DNA of 64,000 nucleotides from Marinobacter salarius (GCF_032922745.1 NZ_CP136693.1:682001-746000); one strand, 5' to 3'. Shown: positions 16,516-25,641, counted from the stretch's first letter. Numbers and translations: made by a program. The notes: generated from the sequence alone by a model not told the origin.

Positions 16516-17883
16516 CTACGCCTGCTCAAATCCACGTTTGACTTCGTAATCGGTAACCACACGATCAAAATCTTCCTGCTCCCACTCCGCGCAGCGCACG
16601 TAGTGATCAATAACGTCGTTACCCATGGCCTCCCGCAGCATGGTCGAGCCGCGTAACGATTCCGTGGCTGCCCTCAATGTGGCTGGGATACTGCGCGCAG
16701 ACTCGGCGCCATAGGCATTGCCGGAGAACTCCGGCTCCAGTTCGAGCTTGCCTTCGATACCGGCGATGGTGGCGGCAATCTGCGATGCCAGCGCCAGATA
16801 CGGATTGAGGTCCGACCCGCCGATGCGACACTCCACACGCACGGCGTCCGTGTTCGGTGCGACAACGCGGTAACCGGCCGTACGGTTGTCGATGGACCAG
16901 ACAGTGCTGGTCGGGGCAAAGGTGCCGGCGGCAAATCGTTTGTACGAGTTAACGTAAGGCGCGAGGAAGAAGGTGGTGTCGTTGGCGTATTCCAGTAGCC
17001 CCGCCAGCGCATGCTCCATGGTTTTGGACATACCATGGGCACCATTGGGGTCATAGAACACTGATTTTCCGGTACTGTCCGAGAGGGCCTGATGGATATG
17101 GCTGGACGACCCGGCGGCGTTGTGATTCCACTTGGCCATGAAGCTCACACTGCGCCCGTGCTGCCAGGCGATTTCCTTGACCGCATTTTTCACCAGAACG
17201 TGAGTGTCGGCCATGGTGAGCGGGTCGGAGTAGTGGATGTTGAGCTCGGCCTGCCCGGCGTCGGCCTCACCCTTGCTGCTCTCGACCGTGATCCCCGCCT
17301 GGTAGAGCCCATTGCGGATGGGCCGCATCACGTCTTCCTCACGGGTGGTCTGGAAGATGTGGTAGTCCTCGTTATAGGGGCTGATGGGCGTCATATGGTG
17401 ATACTGACGCTTCTGCATCTCCTCAAAGGTCTCCCGGAAAATGAAAAACTCCAGTTCGGTGGCCGTGGTCATCTGCAGTCCCATGGCTGACAACCGTTCC
17501 AGCTGTTTTTTCAGCACCGCCCGGGGCGAGTGCGGTACCGGCTCATGGGTGGCGTGATCAATCAGATCACACAGAATAAAGGCGGTACCCTCGAGCCATG
17601 GCAGGCGGCGCAGGGTGGTCAGATCCGGCTTCATCACATAGTCGCCATAACCGGCCGCCCAACTGGTCGAGGCGTAGTTCTCCACCGTTGTCATTTCCAG
17701 GTCGGTCGCCACCAGGTACTTGCAACAGTGGCTCTCTTCCCAGGCGGTGTCGATAAAGTACTGGGCCTGGAAGCGCTTGCCCATGAGACGCCCCTGCATG
17801 TCCGGAATCGCCGCCACGACCGTATCGATGGTGCCGTCCTCGACACACGTTTTCAGTTCTTTAAAAGACAGTTGAGCTGCCAT
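16516..17883 (-). CDS. Glutamine synthetase-like gamma-glutamyl-amine ligase
   Basis: 455 residues, a GlnA/PuuA-fold ATP-dependent ligase that joins glutamate's gamma-carboxyl to an amine. Family landmarks are ATELEFFIFRETFEEM (metal site), GQAELNIHYSDPL, the ATP/glutamate region HNAAGSSSHIHQALSD, NRTAGYRVVAPNTDAVRVECR and AYGAESARSIPATLR. It lacks the Tyr adenylylation loop of housekeeping GlnA, and its N-terminus matches the type acting on polyamines or alkanolamines. The ATG at 17883 with GGAG upstream is preferred over a TTG 15 bases earlier. Its neighbours (TRAP transporter, aldehyde and alcohol dehydrogenases) suggest catabolism of an imported amine or amino alcohol. The amine is not identifiable from sequence. 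Confidence 0.85.
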   Translation of the reverse strand: MAAQLSFKELKTCVEDGTIDTVVAAIPDMQGRLMGKRFQAQYFIDTAWEESHCCKYLVATDLEMTTVENYASTSWAAGYGDYVMKPDLTTLRRLPWLEGTAFILCDLIDHATHEPVPHSPRAVLKKQLERLSAMGLQMTTATELEFFIFRETFEEMQKRQYHHMTPISPYNEDYHIFQTTREEDVMRPIRNGLYQAGITVESSKGEADAGQAELNIHYSDPLTMADTHVLVKNAVKEIAWQHGRSVSFMAKWNHNAAGSSSHIHQALSDSTGKSVFYDPNGAHGMSKTMEHALAGLLEYANDTTFFLAPYVNSYKRFAAGTFAPTSTVWSIDNRTAGYRVVAPNTDAVRVECRIGGSDLNPYLALASQIAATIAGIEGKLELEPEFSGNAYGAESARSIPATLRAATESLRGSTMLREAMGNDVIDHYVRCAEWEQEDFDRVVTDYEVKRGFEQA

Positions 17884-17925
17884 CTCACCGCTCCGCAATA
17901 TCAGTTAGGCTAAAAGGCGCCGCGC

Positions 17926-17979
17926 TCAGTGGCGAGTGAATCCGCTAGTGATCGCCACTGAACGCAGTGTTTCTCTGCG
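17926..17979 (-). repeat. Two adjacent hairpins just after the TRAP binding-protein gene
   Basis: TCAGTGGCGA (17926-17935) and TCGCCACTGA (17952-17961) form a perfect 10-bp stem with a 16-base loop; CGCAG (17963-17967) and CTGCG (17975-17979) form a second 5-bp stem. Neither has a U-run on either strand. Placed in the 102-base gap between dctP and the ligase gene, they may protect the dctP mRNA 3' end and lower expression of the enzymes downstream. Confidence 0.6.
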
Positions 17980-17985
17980 ATCCCA

Positions 17986-19032
17986 TCAGGTGTATCGATA
18001 GGGCCGCCCCGCCTTCTCCATTTTTTCGTTGTATTCCTTGAGGATCTTGACGACCCGGGCCTTGGTTTCGGATTCCTGGGCAACCTCGTCCCAGAACACA
18101 CGCGCGGCCTTTTCGACTTCTGCCCACTCCTTGTCCGGAATGGTGGTCAGCTTCATCTTCGTGCCGTCTGTACGCAGTTTGGCCTCACCTCCCCAATACC
18201 ACCACTGGCGGTAGTAGTGGGAGCTGTCCATGGTCAGTTTGAGCAGTTCCTTGAGATGATCCGGAAGCTCGTTGTAGCGGTCCATGTTGGCGAAGAAGGA
18301 TCCCGCCCAGGCACCGGAGATGTTGTTGGTCAGGAAGTAGTTGGTCACATCCGCCCAGCCCACCGTGTAGTCCTCGGTAATGCCGGACCAGGCAATGCCG
18401 TCCAGCTCACCCGTCTGCACCGCGACTTCGATGTCTTCCCAGGGCAGTTGAACCGGTACCACGCCGAACTGGCTCATAAAGCGGCCGGCAGTGGGGAAGG
18501 TGAACACACGCTTGCCCTTGAGATCCTCAAGGCTATGGATCGGCTCTTTGGTGGCAAAGTGGCAGGGGTCCCAGGCACCGGCGGACAGGTGTTTCACGCC
18601 CACCTTGGAATACTCTTCATCCCAGATTTCATTCAGGCCGTACTGATTGAACAGCACGGGTACGTCCAGCGAATAGCGGCTGGCGAACGGGAAGTAGCCA
18701 CCGAAAACAGTAACCTCGGTGGGTGAGGCCATGGAATCGTCATCGGACTGAACCGCGTCAATGGTGCCTTTCTGCATGGCGCGGAACAGTTCCCCCGTGG
18801 GCACAAGCTGATCGGCAAAATAGAGCTCGATCTGCATCTCTTTGCCGGCAATACGGTTGAAACTGTCGATCGCTGGCTTGACCACATGCTCTGCCAGGGC
18901 CGGCCCGGCGTAGGTTTGCAGTCGCCATCGTATTTTCGGCTCCTGCGCGTAAAGTCTTGGCGGCGTAAGGGCGGCGGCCCCGGCCAGTGCTGCTACGGAT
19001 GCTGATGCGAGAAAGTTACGTCTTGTGGTCAT
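17986..19032 (-). CDS. TRAP transporter solute-binding protein (DctP family)
   Basis: 348 residues with a twin-arginine signal (TTRRNFLASASVAALAGAAAL), so it is probably exported folded. The mature part shows DctP family traits: VVKPAIDSFNRIAGKEMQIELYF, the GKRVFTFPTAGRFM stretch whose Arg/aromatic residues usually clamp a ligand carboxylate, WEDIEVAVQTGELDGIAWSG, and a C-terminal helix. It delivers ligand to the DctQM permease encoded upstream. The many-aromatic mature sequence is closest to binding proteins for organic acids with an amino or keto group, but this is only suggestive. Hairpins flank the gene on both sides. A good ribosome site (GGAGG) precedes the ATG. Confidence 0.92.
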   Translation of the reverse strand: MTTRRNFLASASVAALAGAAALTPPRLYAQEPKIRWRLQTYAGPALAEHVVKPAIDSFNRIAGKEMQIELYFADQLVPTGELFRAMQKGTIDAVQSDDDSMASPTEVTVFGGYFPFASRYSLDVPVLFNQYGLNEIWDEEYSKVGVKHLSAGAWDPCHFATKEPIHSLEDLKGKRVFTFPTAGRFMSQFGVVPVQLPWEDIEVAVQTGELDGIAWSGITEDYTVGWADVTNYFLTNNISGAWAGSFFANMDRYNELPDHLKELLKLTMDSSHYYRQWWYWGGEAKLRTDGTKMKLTTIPDKEWAEVEKAARVFWDEVAQESETKARVVKILKEYNEKMEKAGRPYRYT

Positions 19033-19060
19033 GGCGACCTCCTTGACTGACGCTTGTTAT

Positions 19061-19079
19061 GGAAGCCAACCCGGCTTCC
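19061..19079 (-). repeat. Small hairpin upstream of the TRAP binding-protein gene
   Basis: GGAAGCC-AACCC-GGCTTCC is a perfect 7-bp stem with a 5-base loop in the 90-base gap between dctM and dctP. On the transcribed strand it lies about 30 bases before the dctP start and has no U-run. It could mark a processing site allowing separate stability of the dctP mRNA. Confidence 0.5.
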
Positions 19080-19122
19080 GGGGTGTTACTCGACATTCGT
19101 GTTCATCCAAAACGTTGACGGT

Positions 19123-20445
19123 TCATCGGTTGTAAACGTACTCCGGCAGCCAGAGCGCAATCTGTGGAAATGTCATGATCAGCGACAGAGCCACCAGCAT
19201 CACGCAGACAAACGGGAGAATTGAACTGTAGATATCGCGCAGGGAAATTTCAGGCGGCGCCATGGCCCGCATCAGGAACAGGTTGTAACCGAAAGGGGGC
19301 GTCATGTAGGCAATCTGGGTGGTAATCGTGTAGAGCACCCCATACCAGATCAGATCAAAACCAAGAGCTGCCACCAACGGCACGTACAAAGGCGCCACAA
19401 TCACCAGCATTGCGGTATCGTCCAGGAAGGTACCCATCAACAGAAACGACAACTGCATCATGATCAGGATCATCCAGGGATTAAGCCCCAACTGCTCGGT
19501 AAACAGGCTGTCGATGGCCTTTACCGCGCCCAGCCCATCAAACACGGCACCGAAACCCAGGGCGGCGAGGATGATCCACATGAACATGCAGGAAATGGCC
19601 AGCGTCTGGCGTACGGACGCTTCAAACACGGCCCGGGTCATCCGGCGTTTGAGGATCGCTGCGATGAATGCCGCCATGGCACCGATGGCCGAACTTTCCA
19701 CCAGGCTGGTCCAGCCTTTGACGAACGGCACCATCATAGAGGCGAAAATAACCACCGGCAGAACCCCGGCACGCAACAGACGCAATTTCTCGCTCAGGCT
19801 GACCTGGCGCTCCTCTTTTGGCAGCACAGGCCCAAGTTCAGGCTGAAGACGACACCGCACCGCAATGTAGACGATAAACATCACCGCCATGATCAGCCCC
19901 GGCACAACGCCCGCAAGCCATAGCTGTCCCACCGGCTGGCGGGCAATCATGGCGTACAGCACCAACACCACCGAGGGTGGTACCAGAATGCCCAGGGACG
20001 AGCCGGCCTGAACCACACCCGTCACCATGCGCTTGTCATAACCCCGCCGGAGCAATTCGGGCAGTGCAATGGTGGCACCGATGGCCATACCCGCAACCGA
20101 TAGGCCGTTCATGGCCGACACCAGCACCATCAGGCCAATGGTGCCAATGGCAAGCCCGCCATGAATCGGCCCCATCCAGACATGAAACATTCGGTAGAGA
20201 TCGTCGGCGATTTTCGATTCCGAGAGCACGTAGCCCATGAAGATAAACATCGGCAGCGTCAGCAGCGGATACCAGTTCATCAGCTTCATGGCGGATGAGA
20301 AAGGGATATCGGAACCACCGGTTCCCCACAGCGCCAGCGCTGAGGCCGCAGCAACGGCACCAATGGCGCCAAACACGCGCTGGCCGGTCATCAGCATCAG
20401 CATCATTGAGGCAAACATGAAAATGGCGATGAGATCGTAAGACAT
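19123..20445 (-). CDS. TRAP transporter large permease (DctM family)
   Basis: 440-residue membrane subunit with about 12 hydrophobic segments. Family motifs include TLPMFIFMGYVLSESKIADDLY near the N-terminus (LPMFIFMGYVLSES), the GLSVAGMAIGATIALPELLRRGY loop and QAGSSLGILVPPSVVLVLYA, which contains the substrate and sodium binding region of DctM-type proteins. It uses the sodium gradient to import the DctP ligand. The real start is the ATG at 20445, whose first base is shared with the stop of dctQ. It is the second gene of the TRAP operon. Confidence 0.92.
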   Translation of the reverse strand: MSYDLIAIFMFASMMLMLMTGQRVFGAIGAVAAASALALWGTGGSDIPFSSAMKLMNWYPLLTLPMFIFMGYVLSESKIADDLYRMFHVWMGPIHGGLAIGTIGLMVLVSAMNGLSVAGMAIGATIALPELLRRGYDKRMVTGVVQAGSSLGILVPPSVVLVLYAMIARQPVGQLWLAGVVPGLIMAVMFIVYIAVRCRLQPELGPVLPKEERQVSLSEKLRLLRAGVLPVVIFASMMVPFVKGWTSLVESSAIGAMAAFIAAILKRRMTRAVFEASVRQTLAISCMFMWIILAALGFGAVFDGLGAVKAIDSLFTEQLGLNPWMILIMMQLSFLLMGTFLDDTAMLVIVAPLYVPLVAALGFDLIWYGVLYTITTQIAYMTPPFGYNLFLMRAMAPPEISLRDIYSSILPFVCVMLVALSLIMTFPQIALWLPEYVYNR

Positions 20446-20951
20446 CAGATGTCTTCTCCCCGAATGCGTGCGATGTCTTTGAAAAGCTCCGATACCGCCT
20501 GCAACAGCATGAGTGAGAAGCCGATGCACATCACCACCTTGATCGGCCACATGTAGGGTCGCCACGCGGATGCGCTGCGTTCGCCGTATTGAATCGCATA
20601 GCTCGTGCTGTCGTAGGCGCCGTACAGGAGCACGCCCAGAAAGAAAATCAGGAAGAAAATGGTGAAGACATCGAACCAGGCTTTTTTACGGACGGACCAA
20701 CCGCCGTAAAACAGGTCCATGCGCACATTGGCGTCCAACTGGATGGAATAGGGACCGCCCAGGATGTAATACGCCACCATGGCAAACTGAGCGGCTTCGA
20801 GTGTCCATAAAGAGGGAAGGAAAAACGCTTTGGAAATGGATGACCAAAGCAGAATAGCGACCATGACAAAGATGCCGTACATCACCGCTCTACCCACACG
20901 GTAATTCACGGCATCCACGAAACGGATGTATCCGTTGACGAACGGTGGCAT
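20445..20951 (-). CDS. TRAP transporter small permease (DctQ family)
   Basis: 168 residues with four hydrophobic helices (for example AVMYGIFVMVAILLWSSI and IFFLIFFLGVLLYGAY) and the characteristic GGPYSIQLDANVRMDLFY segment between the second and third helices. It pairs with DctM to form the membrane complex. The stop overlaps the dctM start by one base, so synthesis is coupled. It is the first gene of the TRAP operon, 129 bases downstream of the AraC regulator gene on the same strand. Confidence 0.9.
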   Translation of the reverse strand: MPPFVNGYIRFVDAVNYRVGRAVMYGIFVMVAILLWSSISKAFFLPSLWTLEAAQFAMVAYYILGGPYSIQLDANVRMDLFYGGWSVRKKAWFDVFTIFFLIFFLGVLLYGAYDSTSYAIQYGERSASAWRPYMWPIKVVMCIGFSLMLLQAVSELFKDIARIRGEDI

Positions 20952-21080
20952 CCACAGACCCCACTCAATGCGTTAGTGAGCCAGTCAGACAGCCGAGTGG
21001 CCATGGACTGCTGTTTTTCTGTAGCGAACTTTCAAGCTAGCACAGCATTTTTAATCTGTCGCATTAGCAGGGGGTCGTAG

Positions 21081-22187
21081 TCAGGGACCAACCTCGGGTG
21101 CCGGGTCCGGGCCGCCTTCGCGGAATTCGCTGGCCGACTTGCCAGTCCACTTGCGGAAAGCCCGGCTGAAGTTGGACAGGTCCGCGTAGCCCAGCTCATA
21201 GGCGATCTCGCTGACTGACTGGTTGGTGTACCGCAGGAGTTGGATGGCACGGTCTTTCAGGACAGCTTCCACGATTTCGCGGTAGGTGGTGTCCTTTTCC
21301 GCCAGCCGCCGCTTCAACGTGCGGGACGATACGCAGAAGCGTTCGGCCATGGTCTCCAGGGACGGCAATGGCCCGGGCATCACGTGGAGCATGTTGCGAA
21401 TGGCGTAGGAAATATCGCCCTGGTCTTTCAGGGCTTTCTGCAGTTCGAACTCACACTGGTCCCGTGCCATCCGCGAGGCCTCGGCATCCGCCAGTCGCAT
21501 TCGGGTATCCAGTAGCCCCTTGGGAAACACCATGGTTTCCTCCGGTTGGCCGTATTCGAAGGGCACCGGTAATTGAGGGGCGAACCTGCTGTAGTAGGAG
21601 GGTTCCGGGGATGTCAGTTGTACCTTCACACCCGGGAGCTTGCCGGTTTCCAGCGCGAATCCACGTTTCTCCGCGTCATCACGGTCGATCAGCTGTTCCG
21701 CCAGCATCATCAGGGTGGCACTGACGGTTTCTGCCAGGAAGCGGTACTGGGTAGGCACGTCGAATTCCGTGCGCAACCGCACCAATACATGGTTACCGGC
21801 ATCGGTCACGGCCATGGTGAGAAAGGGCACCCGCAGTTGCAGGTAGCGCCGCACCGAGTCCAGGGCTCCAGCCAGGGTGGGGCTGGTCAGAGCCGCGAAC
21901 CCGAGGGTGCCGTGGATGGTAACCCGCAGCTCCCGCGCCAACGTAAAGCTCAGGCCGTCTTTTCCCGCCAGGGTCAGCGCCCGTTCCACCATCACAACGG
22001 CATCGGTGACAAACACCCGGCTGTCATTGGATTTCAGGTCCTGGGGCGTGAACGCCATGCCTTCGTACAGAACACGGTCGTTGTGGCCCAACTGCCGCAC
22101 CACATCCGCCAGCACCCGGAGGTACACACCGGGAACCAGGAACAGCCCCAGCATCTGCCGTTCTTTTTCCGGGCCCGGGTTCGCCAT
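21081..22187 (-). CDS. AraC-family transcriptional regulator
   Basis: 368 residues. The N-terminal two-thirds resembles the arabinose-binding-like sensor domain of OruR/ArgR-type AraC regulators; the C-terminal third has two helix-turn-helices, MAERFCVSSRTLKRRLAEKDTTYR and SVSEIAYELGYADLSNFSRAFRKWTGKSASEFR. The second contains the family's diagnostic F-x-R-A-F-x-x-W. The ATG at 22187 has AAGGAA upstream and is preferred over an earlier in-frame start. It is the nearest regulator to the TRAP/ligase/dehydrogenase genes and points the same way, so it is the likely activator of that locus. The inducer is unknown. Confidence 0.88.
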   Translation of the reverse strand: MANPGPEKERQMLGLFLVPGVYLRVLADVVRQLGHNDRVLYEGMAFTPQDLKSNDSRVFVTDAVVMVERALTLAGKDGLSFTLARELRVTIHGTLGFAALTSPTLAGALDSVRRYLQLRVPFLTMAVTDAGNHVLVRLRTEFDVPTQYRFLAETVSATLMMLAEQLIDRDDAEKRGFALETGKLPGVKVQLTSPEPSYYSRFAPQLPVPFEYGQPEETMVFPKGLLDTRMRLADAEASRMARDQCEFELQKALKDQGDISYAIRNMLHVMPGPLPSLETMAERFCVSSRTLKRRLAEKDTTYREIVEAVLKDRAIQLLRYTNQSVSEIAYELGYADLSNFSRAFRKWTGKSASEFREGGPDPAPEVGP

Positions 22188-22431
22188 GCAGGTTCCTTCT
22201 CGTTGTGTGAGATTTGTTGTGGGAAGACTCACTGCCACCGATGCTATCAGAAGCCCGGCACAGCCACACTGTGACTGGAGGCACCGGCAACCACGTCAGC
22301 ACAGTCAATTGAGGCCGCCCCTGGCCCGTCCTCCACGATGGCCGTCCCCTTTTCGCATTCAAAGCCCGCCTTGACTCACACACACTGGTCCCATCACATC
22401 AGCCATAGCGCCCAAGCGCAGGAGTAACGAC

Positions 22432-23322
22432 ATGCTGAGAACGAAAACCACTGAGTCAAAGCCGGTTGCACGCACCCCGGACAACGTTGCCATCAAGCCA
22501 CAGCGCATGGGGTTTGAGTTCGGAGAGAAGGTTCCCCACTACTGGCTGGACAACAGCTACATCCTGAGCCACACCATGAACGCCCTGTCTGTGCTGTTCC
22601 CGCAGGGCGAGCAGTTTTTCGTGGATTCGGTCCGCTACTATCAGGATCAGATCAACGACCCCAAGCTGAAAAAAGAAGTCAGGGGCTTTATCGGCCAGGA
22701 AGCCATGCACTCGCTGGAACATGAGTCCATGAACCAGCACGTGCGGGATCAGGGCATGCCGGTGGAGGAACTGGAAGAACACCTGGAAGTGGTGTTGGGC
22801 ATCGCCAAGAAGCTTCCCAAGCGGCACCAACTGGCCATCACCTGCGCCCTGGAACATATGACCGCGATGATGGCGGACATGCTTCTGGAGCGCAGCGACG
22901 TTCGCGAAGACATGCACGAAACCATGCGCCCGCTGTGGGTGTGGCACGCCATTGAGGAAACCGAGCACAAAGCGGTAGCCTACGACGTGTTCAACCAGGT
23001 GGGAGGCACCTATGCCGAGCGCACGTTTTACCTGGCGTTCAGTACAGCCGCGTTGGGCATGATGGCCAGTTACTTCACCACCCGGATGATGCTGAATGAT
23101 CCGAAGAACTTCTCACTGAAAGGCTCTGCCCGCGGCTTATGGCGGATGTGGGGCAAAAACGGAACCTTCTCCAGCCTGATTCCCACCTGGCTGGAATACT
23201 TCAAACCGGGATTCCACCCCTGGGACCACGACAACAGCGAACTGATTGCTCGCTTCAAGGAGCAGATCAACGAGTACATTGCCCCGCAGTATCAGAAGGG
23301 AAATCGCGGGACTATTCAGTAA
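22432..23322 (+). CDS. Metal-dependent hydrolase (PF10118 type)
   Basis: 296 residues of the predicted metal-dependent hydrolase family. Histidine/glutamate-rich segments that would bind metal are visible: GQEAMHSLEHESMNQHV, ALEHMTAMMADMLLE and WVWHAIEETEHKAVAYDVF, laid out as in ferritin-like helical proteins. A hydrophobic segment (YLAFSTAALGMMASYF) suggests membrane contact. The reaction is not established; members are often found near lipid metabolism genes in hydrocarbon-degrading bacteria. A strong AGGAG precedes the ATG. It is divergent from the AraC gene and converges on the diguanylate cyclase. Confidence 0.85.
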   Translation: MLRTKTTESKPVARTPDNVAIKPQRMGFEFGEKVPHYWLDNSYILSHTMNALSVLFPQGEQFFVDSVRYYQDQINDPKLKKEVRGFIGQEAMHSLEHESMNQHVRDQGMPVEELEEHLEVVLGIAKKLPKRHQLAITCALEHMTAMMADMLLERSDVREDMHETMRPLWVWHAIEETEHKAVAYDVFNQVGGTYAERTFYLAFSTAALGMMASYFTTRMMLNDPKNFSLKGSARGLWRMWGKNGTFSSLIPTWLEYFKPGFHPWDHDNSELIARFKEQINEYIAPQYQKGNRGTIQ

Positions 23323-23351
23323 CCCTGTATGTCAGTAACCCTGGATGATCA

Positions 23352-24449
23352 CTAAGTCCTTGCTGTCGCAAGCGGGCCTTTGACCGGCGAAAGGCCCGCC
23401 CTGGCGACCCGATTGCGCCCGGCCCGCTTGCTGCTGAACAGGCAGCGGTCGGCAATCCGGAACAAGGACTCGGCTTCGATGGCATGATCGGGATAATGCG
23501 CAATTCCGAACGATGCGGTCACCCGGATCAGGGCATCACCATAAGGAAGTTCGCTGTCGGCAATACGCTGGCGCAACTCGTCCATTAACTGGAACGAATC
23601 CTCGAGTTTCACATCCCTCAGAATCAACCCGAATTCCTCTCCGCCCAATCGTCCCACTGCGTCGGTGGTCCGCAGACGTTCGGTGAGCTGCTTGCCAATG
23701 TTTTGCAGAACATGGTCCCCGGCGTCATGGCCCATGGTGTCATTCACTACCTTGAAGTGGTCGATGTCCATAATCACCAGGGCAAATCCCGAACCACTGC
23801 GAGCACACTCCGCGAGGGTGCGGTCCAGGGTGCTCTGGAAGTTCGCACGGTTGGCCAGTCCTGTGAGCGCATCGGTCTGTGCAAGGGTGAACAACTTCTG
23901 TTCGGCTTCCTCGCGGCGGGTTTCGTAAAAATGGATAAAGCTCAGCATCAGGATGGCGCAGAGCACCATGTTTAGGAGGTCGATCACGCCGCCGGCATCA
24001 GCGACAAACTCCAGGTGGAAGTAGTAGGTGACACAGCCCGCCACCACAAACGGCGCGCTGAGCAGGAAACCTTCTTTCTTTCCCAGCAGCAAATACGCCA
24101 GAACCGGTATCATCAGCACCCACACGAAGGCAGACACCGAGGCTTCGGGTACCAGCATGATCATCAAGGCGAAGGAAAACCCCGTCATCAGATAACTGTA
24201 GATCCAGACCTGGAGACGAGGTGTGCGATTGATTCGGGTAACCCCAAAGAACAGGATAAGGCTCGCAATGAGCTCCCCCGTCGCGAGCCAGATATAGCCG
24301 TTCAGAATCTGCAGGCAGCCAAAAACCACCAGTGCAGAACCGGTCACGAGAAACAGCGCTCGCATCAGCGAACGACGGTGGGTGTCCCGGAGGCCTGAGC
24401 GGCTTTGTTCAAGCGACGCACCAAGGTCCGGGTGCTGGGGAGTGTTCAT
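23352..24449 (-). CDS. Membrane-anchored diguanylate cyclase (GGDEF)
   Basis: 365 residues: about five or six membrane segments in the first 190 residues (for example ALFLVTGSALVVFGCLQILNGY, YLLLGKKEGFLL, VIDLLNMVLCAILMLSF) then a GGDEF domain with the active-site signature as GGEEF in AVGRLGGEEFGLILRD, and the ANFQSTLDR and DIDHFKVVNDTMGHDAGD motifs intact. It makes cyclic di-GMP from GTP. The usual RxxD inhibitory site is not evident before GGEEF, so feedback inhibition may be absent. ATG 24449 with AGAGG upstream is preferred. The last codons overlap a perfect hairpin (23372-23399). Confidence 0.93.
   Translation of the reverse strand: MNTPQHPDLGASLEQSRSGLRDTHRRSLMRALFLVTGSALVVFGCLQILNGYIWLATGELIASLILFFGVTRINRTPRLQVWIYSYLMTGFSFALMIMLVPEASVSAFVWVLMIPVLAYLLLGKKEGFLLSAPFVVAGCVTYYFHLEFVADAGGVIDLLNMVLCAILMLSFIHFYETRREEAEQKLFTLAQTDALTGLANRANFQSTLDRTLAECARSGSGFALVIMDIDHFKVVNDTMGHDAGDHVLQNIGKQLTERLRTTDAVGRLGGEEFGLILRDVKLEDSFQLMDELRQRIADSELPYGDALIRVTASFGIAHYPDHAIEAESLFRIADRCLFSSKRAGRNRVARAGLSPVKGPLATART
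23372..23399. repeat. 10-bp hairpin within the 3' end of the diguanylate cyclase gene
   Basis: GCGGGCCTTT and AAAGGCCCGC are perfect complements around an 8-base loop, inside the last 16 codons and close to the end of the convergent hydrolase gene. There is no clear U-run, so it is a candidate bidirectional end-of-transcript structure only. Confidence 0.5.
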
Positions 24450-24587
24450 GCTGCCTCTTTCCCTGAAATACAGCGAGATTGGAATATCGGTGGCTGTATG
24501 CAAAATATACAGTGGCAGTCACTGGGCTTCAATCATCCCGGCCAACTGCCGCGAAACCACCGAAATACGGCAAGCATGAAAAAGGGT

Positions 24588-25403
24588 TCAGACGTAAAGA
24601 TTTTTCCGCGAAAAACGCTCAACCAGAGGCTGGTAGGCGGACCCCAGAACCCGGTTCAGGGCATCGATGCCCCAGGCATCGGGCCCGACCAGAATTCGGG
24701 ATTCATCCTTCAGAATGCCACGGACGATGATATTCGCCGCCTTTTCCGGAGTGGTCATGGCGAGCTTGTCGAAGCCCTTGCGCTGGGCCTCGGCGTTCTC
24801 CGATTTACCCATACGCGCCGCATTCGCAATGTTGGTGCGGATGCCACCGGGATGAACGCAACTCACCGCGACCGGCTGCTTTTCCAGCTTCATTTCCTGG
24901 CGCAGTGACTCGGTAAAGCCCCGAACCGCAAATTTGGCAGCATTGTAGGCACTCTGTTTGGGCACACCAATCAGCCCGAACACACTGGAAATGTTCACCA
25001 CGTGCCCGTCACCTGAGGCTATCAGGTGCGGCAGGAAGGCCCGGGTGCCATGGGCCACGCCCCAAAAATCGATGTCCATGACCCACTTGAAGTCATCGTC
25101 CGTCATCTCCCGCACGGACGCAGACAGTGCAACTCCAGCGTTGTTTATCACCAGGTTCACCTGGCCGAAATCCTTGGTGACCTGCTCAGCATGAGCGTAG
25201 ATGGCATCCCGGTCTGACACATCCAGGGTATAGGTGCGAACTTCCGCCCCGCTGCAACCAGCTGCGGTTTCCGCAAGGCCTGTCTCGTTGACATCGGAAA
25301 GCGCCAGGCGACAGCCCTTTTCCGCCAGTGCCACGGCCAGCGCTCGGCCTATGCCGGAACCTGCGCCGGTAACCACGGCTACCCTGTTGTTCAGATCTTT
25401 CAT
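24588..25403 (-). CDS. SDR-family oxidoreductase
   Basis: 271-residue short-chain dehydrogenase/reductase. The cofactor site is VTGAGSGIGRALA, the structural motif is NNAGVALS, and catalytic Ser-Tyr-Lys are in NISSVFGLIGVPKQSAYNAAKFAVRG (SSVFG and YNAAK). It reduces or oxidises a carbonyl/alcohol with NAD(P). The C-terminal 60 residues, with SENAEAQRKGFDKLAMTTPEKAANIIV, resemble acetoin/short-chain alcohol dehydrogenase-like proteins of marine gammaproteobacteria. It is monocistronic. Substrate is unknown. Confidence 0.88.
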   Translation of the reverse strand: MKDLNNRVAVVTGAGSGIGRALAVALAEKGCRLALSDVNETGLAETAAGCSGAEVRTYTLDVSDRDAIYAHAEQVTKDFGQVNLVINNAGVALSASVREMTDDDFKWVMDIDFWGVAHGTRAFLPHLIASGDGHVVNISSVFGLIGVPKQSAYNAAKFAVRGFTESLRQEMKLEKQPVAVSCVHPGGIRTNIANAARMGKSENAEAQRKGFDKLAMTTPEKAANIIVRGILKDESRILVGPDAWGIDALNRVLGSAYQPLVERFSRKNLYV

Positions 25404-25641
25404 GGTCGATGACCTCTCGTTGTGCGATGTGTTGCTTACTCTAACAGGTGTCGGGCCGCTGGATATGGCGAAAGCGCGCCTATGACCGGGGCATTCGGGC
25501 CACCCGATGCCCAGGGTTCAGCAACACCACGAATATCGTGACTCCGTCCCCATGAATGTGCACAATCCGGGACGACGTTGGCCGGGTTTGGTTACAATCT
25601 CCTGGCCAACCCTTTTTCCTGTCACTAGTGGATGTTGCTGT

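Noticed and set aside
24494..24512. LexA (SOS) box resemblance
   Set aside because: CTGT and ACAG are 11 bases apart; the SOS box requires 8.
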